Assembly (NCBI GenBank): GCA_963402885.1
Contig: OY727095.1
Location: forward strand, 935,001-999,000
Length of the DNA stretch: 64,000 bases
Source: Antedon bifida
Lineage: Eukaryota; Echinodermata; Crinoidea; Comatulida; Antedonidae
Direction: 5' to 3'
This document shows, in pieces, positions 1 to 12,700 of this stretch. The notes beneath the pieces are model-generated. The model was not told the DNA's origin. It searched no databases and saw nothing but the letters and a program-made list of their open reading frames with translations. The position numbers were made by a program, and so were the translations under genes. Within the stretch, counting starts at the first letter, position 1. The number at the start of each line of letters is the position of its first letter.

Positions 1-975
1 AAACGATGATAATGAAGATATTAAAACGATGATAATAAAGATGTTAAAACGATGATAATAAAGATGTTAAAACGATGATAATAAAGATGTTGAAACGATG
101 ATAATGAAGATGTTAAAAGGATGAAGATGGTAAAACGATGATAATAAAGATGTTAAAACGATGATAATAAAGATTTTAAAACGATGATAATAAAGATGTT
201 AAAACGATGATAATAAAGATGTTAAAACGATGATAATAAAGATGTTAAAACGATGATAATAAAGATGTTAAAACGATGATAATAAAGATATTAAAACGAT
301 GATAATAAAGATGTTAAAACGATGATAATAAAGATGTTAAAACGATGATAATAAAGATGTTAAAACGATGATAATGAAGATGTTAAAACGATGATAATAA
401 AGATGTTAAAACGATGATAATGAAGATGTTAAAACGATGATAATAAAGATGTTAAAACGATGATAATGAAGATGTTAAAACGATGATAATGAAGATGTTA
501 AAACGATGATAATAAAGATGTTAAAACGATGATAATGAAGATGTTAAAACGATGATAATGAAGATGTTAAAACGATGATAATAAAGATATTAAAACGATG
601 ATAATAAAGATGTTAAAACGATGATAATGAAGATGTTAAAACGATGATAATAAAGATGTTAAAACGATGATAATGAAGATGTTAAAACGATGTAATAAAG
701 ATGTTAAAACGATGATGATAATGAAGATGTTAAAACGATGATAATGAAGATGTTAAAACGATGTAATAAAAATGTTAAAACGATGATAATGAAGATGTTA
801 AAATGATGATAATGAAGATGTTAAAACGATGATAATAAAGATGTTAAAACGATGATAATGAAGATATTATAACGATGATAATGAAGATGTTAAAACGATG
901 ATAATAAAGATGTTAAAACGATGAAGATGGTAAAACGATGATAATAAAGATGTTAAAATGATGATAATAAAGATA
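1..975. repeat. 23-bp tandem satellite
   Basis: About 42 head-to-tail copies of a 23-bp unit built around aaaacgatgataataaagat. Recurrent variants are aataaag/aatgaag, a few units lacking 2-3 bases and a few shortened units with aagatgg. The array starts at the window edge, so its true length is unknown. It lies beyond the 3' flank of NLR-A. There are no unique spacers, so it is not a CRISPR array. Confidence 0.95.
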
Positions 976-1621
976 GATAATAATATAAACTAATCAATTT
1001 CGTAAAGGAACATGTCAAAATGATTCAACTGCAGTTACTTCAGTAATTACAATTTCTTTACTCTTTTAAACAGGTTTATCCAATATTTATACTTGTTTGG
1101 CTAATCATAAACACTGTTTATATCATTGACTGTTTCAAACCTTTACATTGAAACAAACTAAAATCATACATTACTGCAGTAATAAATATGGTTACTGCAG
1201 TAACTGCAATATAATCATTTTAACACGATCACAAACAGTTATTTATAAGTACATTTCAACATATATAAAACAACAATACCATTTGAAAAAGAAAATTACA
1301 AGAAAGAAAATGATACATTCTAATATTTATAATATTATTTCAAATTTATTCTTTTCTTCAACATTATCTTACAAAAGTAGATTAAAGTGTACATTTTAAT
1401 CAATGTGTGTCTGGTTTTGTAACACGACACGTACATCGATCTAATTTACAACATACATGTAACAAGTATTTATTTATGCAAACCTTTAAACTCAAAAACC
1501 TTAAAATCATGTAATCTCCAGTTAGATATCAACATACTGGAGAGTATAAACATATACCATTACCACACTGAACTACAAAAACCAGACACCAGAAAAATAA
1601 CAATCAAGTAGAATATATATA
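976..1621. other. AT-rich intergenic DNA
   Basis: Non-repetitive AT-rich sequence between the 23-bp satellite and a MITE. An 83-codon open frame at 1148-1399 has low-complexity Lys/Ile/Asn/Tyr composition and no recognisable domain, so I do not call it a gene. A short motif (ttactgcagtaa-like) recurs near 1031-1055 and 1170-1210. Confidence 0.6.
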
Positions 1622-1823
1622 CAGTAGAACACTATTTAAGGGACGCTTTTGAGACCAAACCAATAACTCTTTTTAAATAGGAGAGTTTCTTCCGAATAGT
1701 TAAGCCACAGTTTTCATGTTTTAGCCTTGTTCATACAATGAAATGTGTCCTTTAAGTATGACTTAAATGGGGTTGTACAACTTTCTATAATTTAGCCAGT
1801 GTCCATTAATAAAGATTTTACTG
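1622..1823. mobile_element. Tigger/pogo-like MITE, copy 1
   Basis: A 202-bp element flanked by TA dinucleotides. Its ends are inverted: cagtagaacactatttaag on the left, and cattaataaagattttactg on the right, which reads cagtaaaatctttattaatg on the other strand. TA target sites and a CAGTA-RAA terminus are typical of Tc1/mariner-superfamily pogo/Tigger derivatives. There is no coding capacity. A paralogous copy of the same length sits at 58766-58967 in the matching position downstream of NLR-C, so it was inserted before the gene duplication. Confidence 0.7.
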
Positions 1824-1954
1824 TATATGAAGACACAATACTGTACAAGACATTATCTTATACTACAAAAAACAATGATACAGGCTACAGTACTTAACAT
1901 ATTATATACAAATACTTAAATAACAATACATGCAGGACTGATTCCTTTGTATCC

Positions 1955-2404
1955 TGTATTTCTGCCCCGTGAATGAACCACAAGGGCAACGGTTTTCAAC
2001 GTATCAATCAGCTATGCAGACTACTCCGAGAAATTATACTCTGGTAAGGTAATGCAAAGTGATATTTCTGCTCCGTTCCACAAACGAGAGCAACGATTTT
2101 CAACGTATCTATAATCTTTCTGCCCTGCTTCAATAGGAGCAAGGGCAACGATTTTCAACGTATCTATAATATTTCTGCCCTGCTTCAATAGGAGCAAGGG
2201 CAACGATTTTCAACGTATCTATAATATTTCTGCCCTGCTTCAATAGGAGCAAGGGCAACGATTTTCAACGTATCTATAATATTTCTGCTCTGCTTCAATG
2301 GGAGCAAGGGCAACGATTTCCAACGTATCTAGTCTATATTTTATGTATAGGCCCTAATATATAATATTTCTGCCCTGCTTCAGGGCAACGAATTTCAACG
2401 TATC
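1955..2404. repeat. 55-bp tandem repeat, NLR-A 3' flank
   Basis: About seven to eight copies of a 55-bp unit containing caagggcaacgattttcaac, with degenerate first and last copies. The same unit forms arrays downstream of NLR-B (39238-39780) and NLR-C (59087-59957). It is therefore a fixed part of the duplicated gene unit rather than an independent satellite. Short frames opened by the repeat, such as 2021-2203 on the minus strand, are not genes. Confidence 0.93.
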
Positions 2405-3423
2405 GTAATAAACAACAACCTAATTTCAGCTAGTCAGCTGTAGAATTCTCTGAATTAGTTCATTCTTTTGTTTTCGTACTTTACTCAACAATACGGAAAG
2501 AAATGATGGTAATACATGGAGATAGTTCCACTAGAGGGTGCCGTAGCCGATGGTCATATTGATATGTAGGGATGTTCCAATAAAGAATACTTGTTTTCAT
2601 ATTGTCCCCCACTTCGTAGGGAAAGAACTAATGTCGGTTATCTAGGTAAGCAGGCACAAAATAGACACAAATATCATGTTTTAAATCCATAGTACATATC
2701 ACATAAATCATGCAAATTTGAAAATGTAGTTGTGCTGATAGAGATGTACAGAATGACTCCTCATTCTCAATCTAATTTTAAGGCCTTCTACCCGGCATAA
2801 TTCTCATCTAATGCACATTCTGATTATTTACTATTAGCATCATTAACTCATAAATAACTCCATTTCTCCTCTCTACAAAGACAAGACACAACCACTACTC
2901 CCATACTATCCTTCAAGAATGTTATTTATTCACTAAGCAAAAAACATATGACTTATTTATGATGAATCTGAGGCCAATACCACCATGGATTACAAACCTA
3001 AAAAAATGTGAACAAGTTTTGCAGTACTATATTTTTTTAAAATGTGATGTCTACTTAAGCTGTACGACTTAAAATTAGTTCCTCAATATAGGTAAAGTAG
3101 TAAATTGATATTAACATTTTTGAATTTACTCTTGTATTACAGACTTGTCTTGCTATAGAAAAAAAAGTAATCAAAGAATATCAATTATTTGTGATTGGTG
3201 AAAAACAACAATGGTTATATGTCAACTCTGTTTAAATTACAGTTTTTTAGGTAAATACATTTTTTTTGATCCAATTTTTGGTCAAAGTGGATAACTATTA
3301 AGTGACATTAAAATGGCATATTCACCAAAATATTTTTTTTCGGAGACAATAGATCTTTAAACTTCTTAACAATTTGTCTTTTTCAGTATGATATTATAAA
3401 AAGCAATATGATTTATAATTCTA
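2405..3423. other. 3' flank of NLR-A
   Basis: Non-coding sequence. The part from about 3190 to 3420 is clearly alignable to 60090-60340 downstream of NLR-C, sharing for example tttaaattacagttttttag. The stretch 2405-2560 matches 39790-39870 and 59970-60090. The stretch about 2560-3180 has no counterpart in the other two flanks. A minus-strand AATAAA (forward tttatt) near 2927 is a possible polyadenylation signal for NLR-A, on weak evidence. Confidence 0.55.
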
Positions 3424-3762
3424 AAAGAATTGTAGGCCAAATAACAAATTGAAAATATACATAAACAAAATAAATAGTAAAAATACTTGAAAAATACATT
3501 ATTAGAGCCACTTTAGATTTGTTTGCAATTCATAGAGCTGAATTGTATTGGTCATCAGAGATGTCAGTGTTTTCTAGATCTGTGTTGTATAATCTGATTT
3601 TTGATTTCTAGAGTTGTCTAGATCTGAGTTTTCATTTCCCAAGTAGTCTAAATCCAAGTTTTCATTACCTAAGTTGTCTAGATCTGAGTTTTCATTTCCT
3701 AAGTTGTCTAAATCCAAGTTTTCATTTACTAAGTTGTCTAAATCCATGTGTTCATTTCCCAA
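3424..3762 (-). pseudogene. Relic of the repeat-tail and membrane anchor of NLR-A
   Basis: Downstream of the NLR-A stop codon the DNA still encodes, out of frame, the C-terminal tail seen intact in NLR-C. Units of the type LDNLGNENSD lie at about 3610-3760. Next comes a segment matching DPESTDISEDQ of NLR-C at about 3535-3590, then a stretch matching the codons of the NLR-C membrane segment at about 3430-3520. The relic has at least two frame changes relative to NLR-C. The first is caused by a 44-bp insertion at 3763-3806. It is probably now transcribed only as 3' untranslated sequence. Confidence 0.7.
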
Positions 3763-6700
3763 GTTAAATGGGCCTTTTCGTACGATGCTGTCTGAGTTGG
3801 CCTTAAGTTGTCTAGATCTGAGACTAGATTAGAAAACATGTTATGACTACTACTGATCCATTTCAATTTAGCAACTGATGTTTCATCTTTGATATCTGAA
3901 AGGTCATTGCCCATCAGATTCAGCATTTCTTTTTTCAATACTGTTCCATTTCCTTCACATTCATTCAATACAGACATTATCATACCACCTGAAAGATTGC
4001 AATTTTCCAAACTGAGATGTTCCAGAAATGGAGATAATTGTATTAAACCAGCTAAAGTGGATTCTACAAGGTTAAGTCCACTTAAATCTAAATCACCCCA
4101 TGTCAACGTACTATCATTAACCTTACAGGTATCCACAAGTTCTTGTAGGTTATTAGCTGACAAGCTATAATCATGCCATTTAAAAGTTTCATAATTCATA
4201 CAAATCACCAACCTAAAAAGTGAAAGGCCATCAATATCTGAAAGATCGTTACCATTTAGATCAAGCATGCCAGGTTTCAATACCACTTTATTCTGATTAC
4301 ATTCATTCAATAAATCTTTTATAATACTACCCGAAAGATTGCAATGTCTAATGTTAAAACATTCTAGGTTTGGAGAGAGTGTCAATAAAAAAGCTAATTT
4401 TGATCCTTCAATTGAACCTAGGTTGATCCCATTTAAACTCAACCTTGTCCAATTCAATATTCTACCATCTTCATAACAGGCATCTATGAAACCTTCTAGA
4501 TTATCAACTGACATGCTATAATAATCAAACCATTCAAAAGTGTCATCATCAATATCAATTAGATTCACCAACCTAAATAGTGTACTACCACCAATATCTG
4601 AAAGATTGTTTTCCATTAGATCAAGCATGCCAGGTTTCAATGCCACATTGTTTTTCTCACATTCATTCAACATATTGTTCATAATACTACCTGAGAGATG
4701 GCAATTACTCATATCAAGATGTATTAGTTTTGGAGAGAATCTTAATAAATAAGCAAATGTTGATCCATCAATTGAAGATAGGTTAAGCCCACTTAAGTCC
4801 AATCTTTCCCATGTTAATATCCTACCATGTTCATTACAGGCATCTATAAGACCTTTTAGGTTATCAACAGACAGGCTATAATAATTCCAATTGAAAATGA
4901 AACAATTCATGCAATTTAAGTCCACCAACCGAAAAAGTGAAATACCATCAATATCTGAAAGATTATTTTCCTTCAGCACAAGCATGCCTGGTTTCAATAC
5001 CACATTGTTTTTATAACATTCATTCAAAAAATCTTTTATAATACTACCTGAGAGATGGCAATTACTCATATCAAGATGTTTTAGTTCTGGAGAACATTTT
5101 AATAAAATAGCTAAATGTGATCCTTTAATTGAAGATAAGTTAATTAAACTTAAATTTAACTTTTTCCATGTTAATGTTCTGCCATGTTCATCACATTCAT
5201 CTACAAGACTTTTCAGGTTATCAACCGATAGGATGTAATACCACCATTCAAAAGTGTAATAATTGTTATAAGTTTGATTCACCAACTTAAATAGTGTAAC
5301 ACCATCAATTTCCGAAAGATTATTTCCTCTTAGATCAAACATGTCAGGTTTCAATATCACATTGTTTTTATCACATTCATTCAATAAATCAATTATAATG
5401 CTACCTGAGAGATGGCAATATCTCAAACCAAGATGTTTTAAATATGGAGAGAACTTTAATAAAGAAGCTAAATGCAATCCTTTAATTGAAGCTAAGTTAA
5501 TCCCACTTAAATTCAATCTTTCCCATGTTAATATCCTACCATGTTCATAACAGGCATCTATAAGACTTTTCAGGTTATCAACAGACAGGCTATAATCCTT
5601 CCACTTAAAAATATAGTAATCCATAAAAATGCAAACGTACTTGTAATAAAAGTTATTATAAATCAGATTCATACACCTAAACAGTGTATTACCATCAATA
5701 TCTGAAAGATTGTTTCCCTTAAGATTAATCATGCCAGGTTTCAATACCACATTGTTTTTATCACATTCATTCAATAAATCTTTTATAATACTACCTGAGA
5801 GATGGCAATTACTCATATTAAGAGTTTTAAGTTTTGGAGAGAATTTTAATAAACAAGCCAATTTTGATCCTTCAATAGAAGCTAGGTTAATCCCACTTAA
5901 ATTCACCTTTATCCAATTAAATATACTACCATGTTCATAACAGGCATCTATAAGACCTCGTAGGTTATTAACCGACAGGCTATAATCACGAAGTTCAAAA
6001 TAACCATCAAAATACCAATGTTCATAAACATAATCATCGACAAAATCCTGTGGAGTAATAAGATTCACCAACCGAAACAGTGAAGCACCATCAATTTCTG
6101 AAAGATTAATTCCCTTTAGATAAAACATGCCAGGTTTCAATACCACATTGTTTTTATCACATTCCTTCAATAAATCTTTTATAATACTACCTGAGAGATG
6201 ACAATTTATCATATCAAGATGTTGTAGTTCTGGAGAAAATTTCAATAAACAGGCTAATTTTGATCCTTCAATTGAAGACAGGTCAAGCCCACTTAAATTC
6301 AACCACTTCCAATTCAATATCCTACCATGTTCATAACAGGCATTTACAAGACCTCTAAGGTTATTAACTGTCAGGCTATAATCATCCCATTTAAAAGTAG
6401 AATAATTCATACAATTTGAATACACCAACTTAAATAGTGTACTGCCATCAAGACCTGACAAATTATTTCCCTCGAGATAAAACATGCCAGGTTTCAATAC
6501 CACATTGGTTTTATAACATTGATACAATAAATCTGTTATAAAACTACCTGAGAGATGGCAATTACTCATGTTAAGTGTTTTTAGTTTTGGAGAGAATTTT
6601 AATAAACAAGCCAATTTTGATCCTTCAATAGAAGCTAGGTTAATCCCACTTAAATTCACCTTTATCCAATTTAATATACTACCATGTTCATAACAGGCAT

Positions 6701-9700
6701 CTATAAGACCTCGTAGGTTATTAACCGACAGGCTATAATCACGAAATTCAAAATAACCATCAAGATACCAATCATAAACATAATCATCGACAAAATCCTG
6801 TAGAGAAATAAGATTAACCAACCGGAACAGTGAAGCACCATCAATTTCTGAAAGATTATTTCCCTTTAGATAAAACATGCCAGGTTTCAATAACACATTG
6901 TTTTCATCACATTCACTTAATAAATCTTTTATAATACTACCTGACAGATGACAATTTATCATATCAAGCCATTGTAGTTGTGGAGAGAATTTTAATAAAC
7001 AGGCTAATTTTGATCCTTCAATTGAAGACAGGTCAAGCCCACTTAAATTCAACCACTTCCAATTCAATATCCTACCATGTTCATAACAGGCATTTACAAG
7101 ACCTCTAAGGTTATTAACTGACAGGCTATAATCACACCATTTAAAAGTGGAATATTTTATTAAAATCATATCCATCAACATAAATAGTGTACTACCATCA
7201 ATACCTGAAAGATTATTTCCATTTAGATCAAGTAATTGAGGTTTCAATACCACATTGTTTTTATCACATTCATTAAATAAATCTTTTATAATACTACCTG
7301 AGAGATGGCAATTACTCATGTTAAGTGTTTTTAGTTTTGGAGAGAATTTTAATAAACAAGCCAATTTTGATCCTTCAATAGAAGCTAGGTTAATCCCACT
7401 TAAATTCACCTTTATCCAATTTAATATACTACCATGTTCATAACAGACATCTATAAGACTTCGTAGGTTATTAACTGACAGGCTATAATCACTAAATTCA
7501 AAAAAAGCATCATAATAATGTTCATAAACATAATCATTGAAAAAATCCTGTGGAATAGTAAGATTTACCAATCGAAACAGTGAAGCACCATCAATTTCTG
7601 AAAGATTATTTCTCTTTAGATAAAACATGCCAGGTTTCAATAACACATTGTTTTCATCACATTCACTTAATAAATCTGTTATAATACTACCTGACAGATG
7701 ACAATTTATCATATCAAGCCATTGTAGTTGTGGAGAGAATTTTAATAAACAGGCTAATTTTGATCCTTCAATTGAAGACAGGTCAAGCCCACTTAAATTC
7801 AACCACTTCCAATTCAATATCCTACCATGTTCATAACAGGCATTTACAAGACCTCTAAGGTTATTAACTGACAGGCTATAATCACACCATTTAAAAGTGG
7901 AATATTTTATTAAATTCATATCCATCAACATAAATAGTGTACTACCATCAATACCTGAAAGATTATTTCCATTTAGATCAAGTAATTGAGGTTTCAATAC
8001 CACATTGTTTTTATCACATTGATACAATAAATCTTTTATAATACTACCTGAGAGATGGCAATTACTCATGTTAAGTGTTTTTAGTTTTGGAGAGAATTTT
8101 AATAAACAAGCCAATTTTGATCCTTCAATAGAAGCTAGGTTAATCCCACTTAAATTCACCTTTATCCAATTTAATATACTACCATGTTCATAACAGGCAT
8201 CTATAAGACCTCGTAGGTTATTAACTGACAGGCTATAATCACTAAATTCAAAAAAAGCATCATAATAATGTTCATAAACATAATCATCGACAAAATCCTG
8301 TGGAGTAGTAAGATTTACCAATCGAAACAGTGAAGCACCATCAATTTCTGAAAGATTATTTCTCTTTAGATAAAACATGCCAGGTTTCAATAACACATTG
8401 TTTTCATCACATTCACCTAATAATTCTTTTATAATACTACCTGAGATATGGCAGTTACTCATATCAAGATGTTGTAGTTCTGGAGAAAATTTTAATAAAC
8501 AGGCTAATTTTGATCCTTCAATTGAAGACAGGTCAAGCCCACTTAGATTCAACCACTTCCAATTCAATATCCTACCATGTTCATAACAGGCATTTACAAG
8601 GTTCTTTATGTTTTCAACTGATAAGCTATAATCACACCACCATTCAGAAGCGTAGCAATCCATGCAATCCATGCAATTTAAATTTATCAACCTATAAAGT
8701 GAAACACCATCAATACCAGAAAGATTATTTTCTTGTAGATCAATCATGCCTCGCTTCAATACCACATTGTTTTTATCACATTCATTCAATAAATCTTTTA
8801 TAATACCACCTGACAGATGACAATTTATCATATCAAGCCATTGTAGTTGTGGAGAGAATTTTAATAAACAAGCTAATTTTGATCCTTCAATTGAAGATAG
8901 GTTAATCCCACTTAAATTTAACTTTTTCCATGTTAAAATCTTTCCATGTTTACAACAGGCATTAATAAAACCTCTTAAGTCATCAACAGTAAGGATATAA
9001 TCATCCCATTTAAAATGGGAATGCTTTATACAATTTAGATCCACCAACCTGAATAGTGTATTACCGTCAACATCTGAAAGATTGTTTCCCTTTAGATCAA
9101 GCATGCCAGGTTTGAATACCACATTGTTTTTATCACATTCATTTAATAAATCTTTTATAATACTACCTGAGAGATGACAATCACTCATATCAAGATGTTG
9201 TAGTTCTTGAGAAAATTTCAATAAACAAGCTAATTTTGATCCTTCAATTGAAGATAGGTTAAGCCCACTCAAATTCATCCTTTTCAATATCAATATCCCA
9301 CCATGTTCATCCCATGTATCTACAAGGTTCTTTATGTTTTCAACTGATAAGCTATAATCACACCACCATTCAGAAGCGTAGCAATCCATGCAATTTAAAT
9401 TTATCAACCTATAAAGTGAAACACCATCAATACCAGAAAGATTGTTTGATTGTAGATCAAGCATACCAGGTTTCAATACCACTTTGTTTTTATCACATTC
9501 ATTCAATAAATCTTTTATAATACTACCGGAGAGGTGGCAATTACACATATCAAGATGTTCAAGTTTTGGAGAGAATTTTAATAAACAAGCAAATTGTGAT
9601 CCTTCAACTGACGATAGGTCAATTTCTCTTAAATTCAACTTTTTCCATTTCAACATCATATCATATTCATAACAGGCATCTACAAGACTTTTCAGGTTGT

Positions 9701-12700
9701 CAACTGACAGGCAATAATCACACCAATGAAAAGTGGAATAGCACAAGTTATTTAAATTCACCAACCTGGCAAATGAAACACAATCAATATCTGAAAGATC
9801 ATTTTCCTTCAGATAAAGCATGCCAGGTTTCAATACCACATTTTTTTTATCACATTCATTCAATACTTCTTTTATAATACTACCTGAGAGATGACAATTA
9901 CTCATATCAAGATGTTGTAGTTGTGGTGAGAACTGCAATAAACAAGCTAATTTTGATCCTTCAATTGAAGATAGGTCAAGCCCACTTAAGTCCAATCTTT
10001 CCAATTTCAAACAATAATGTTCAGAACAGATATCCGAAAGACTTTCTAGGTTATCAACTGACAGGCAATATTCAGTAGCATAAAATGTCTTACTCTCATC
10101 ATATTGATATACACCCTCATCATAAATTGGAATACAGTAGTTATGTAGATCCAAAAATCTAAAAAGTGTAACACCATCAATATCTGAAAGATTGTTTCCC
10201 GTTAGATCAAGCATGCCAGGTTTCAATACCATATTGTTTTTATCACATTCATTCAATAAATCTTTTATAATACTACCAGAGAGATGGCAATTACTCATAC
10301 CGAGTAGTTGTAGTTGTGGAGAAAATTTTAATAAACAAGCTAATTTTGATCCTTCAATTAAAGATAGGTCAAGCCCACTTAAATTCAACTTGGTCCATTT
10401 CAATAAATAATGATGGTTAGAACAGGCATCAGTAAGACTTTTTAGGGTGTCAATTGACAGGCCACAGTACCGCCAATCAGAAATATAACGTATATAATTT
10501 AGATCCATCAATCTAAAAAGTGAAATACCATCAATACCCGACAGATTGTTTCCCCATAGATTAAGCATACCAGGTTTCAATACCACATTGTTTTTATCAC
10601 ATTCATTCAATAAATCTTTTATAATACTACCAGAGAGATGGCAATTTGTCATATCAAGATATTTTAGTTGTGGAGAGAATTTTAATAAACAAGCTAATTT
10701 TGATCCTTCAATTGAAGATAGGTCAAGCCCACTTAAATTCAAATATTTCCATTTCAAACAATAATGTTCAGAACAGACATCAGAAAGACTTTCTAGGTTA
10801 TCAACTGACAGGCAAAATTCAGTAGCATAAAATGTCTTATTCTCATAATATTGAAATACACCCTTATCATAAGTTTGAATCCAGTAGTTATGTAGATTCA
10901 CCAACTTAGAAAGTGAAATACCATCAATACCCGACAAATTGTTTCCCTCTAGATCAAGCATGTCAGGTTTCAATACCACATTGTTTATATCACATTCATT
11001 TAACATATCTTTCATAATACTACCTGAGAGATGGCAATTACTCATATCAAGATGTTTTAGTTGTGGAGAAAATTTTAATAAACAAGCTAATTTTGATCCT
11101 TCAATTAAAGATAGGTCAAGCCCACTTAAATTCAACTTGGTCCATTTCAATAAATAATGATGGTTAGAACAGGCATCAGTAAGACTTTTTAGGGTGTCAA
11201 TTGACAGGCCACAGTACCGCCAATCAGAAATATAACGTATATAATTTAGATCCATCAATCTAAAAAGTGAAATACCATCAATACCCGACAGATTGTTTCC
11301 CCATAGATTAAGCATACCAGGTTTCAATACCACATTGTTTTTATCACATTCATTCAATAAATCTTTCATAATACTACCTGAGAGATGACAATTACTCATA
11401 TCAAGATGTTGTATTTGTGGAGAAAGTTTTAATAAACAAGCTAATGTTGATCCTTCAATTAAAGATAGGTCAAGCCCACAGAAATTTAACATTTTCCATT
11501 TCAATAAATAATGATGGTTAGAACAGGCATCAGTAAGACTTTTTAGGGTGTCAATTGACAGGCCACAGTACCGCCAATCAGAAATGTAACATATATAATT
11601 TAGATCCATCAATCTAAAAAGTGAAATACCATCAATACCCGACAGATTGTTTCCCTCTAGATCAAGCATGTCAGTTTTCAATATCACATTGTTTTTATCA
11701 CATTCATTCAATACATCTTTTATAATACTACCCGAGAGATGACAATTACTCATATCAAGATGTTTTAGTTGTGGAGAAAATTTTAATAAACAAGCTAATT
11801 TTGATACTTCAATTAAAGACAGGTCAAGACCACTTAAATTCATCTCTTCACATATCAATATCCTACCATGTTCATCCAATGTATCAACAAGACATTTTAT
11901 GTTATCAACTGACATGCTATAATCACACCACCATTTAGAAGTCCAATAAACCATGCAATAGATATTCACTAACTTAAGAAGTGAAACACCATCAATATCT
12001 GAAAGATTGTTTTGCTTTAGATAAAGCATTCCAGGTTTCAATACCACATTGTTTTTATCACATTCATTCAATAAATCTTTTATAATACTACCTGAGAGAT
12101 AGCAATTTGTCATATCAAGATATTTTAGTTCTGGAGAGAACTGTAATAAACAAGCTAATTTTGATCCTTCAATTGAAGATAGGTCAAGCCCACTTAAATT
12201 CACATTTTCCCATTTCAAACAATAATGTTCCGAACAAACATCAGAAAGACTTTCCAGGTTATCAACTGACAACTTGTAATCATGCCATTCAATAGTTTCC
12301 TCATCTATATCAATTATGTCCATCAACCTAAAAAGTGAAACATCATCAATATCTGACAGATTGTTTCCCTTTAGATTAAGCATACCAGGTTTCAATATCA
12401 GATTGTTTTTATCACATTCATTCAATAAATCTTTTATAATAGTACCTGAGATAAGGCAATTACTCATATCAAGGTATTGTAGTTGTGGAGAAAATTTTAA
12501 TAAACACGCTAATGTTGATCCTTTAATTGAAGATAGGTTGATTCCACCTAAATTCAAACTTTTCCATGTCAATATCCAATCATGCTCTATACAGGCATCT
12601 ATAAGAGTTTGCAGATTATCAACTGACAGGCAATAATTAGTAAATATGAAAGACATTTCATAATAGAATAGATTCACCAATTTAGAAAGCAGAACACCAT

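Noticed and set aside
1-975. Possible CRISPR-like array (also the 52-bp and 55-bp arrays)
   Set aside because: Units are contiguous and near-identical with no unique spacers, in a eukaryotic context; these are ordinary tandem satellites.
3889-12636. Many plus-strand frames of 60-110 codons with similar proteins across the LRR arrays (also 41170-45009 and 61391-63073)
   Set aside because: They are antisense shadows of the conserved LRR module, recurring at module spacing and lacking starts or domains of their own.
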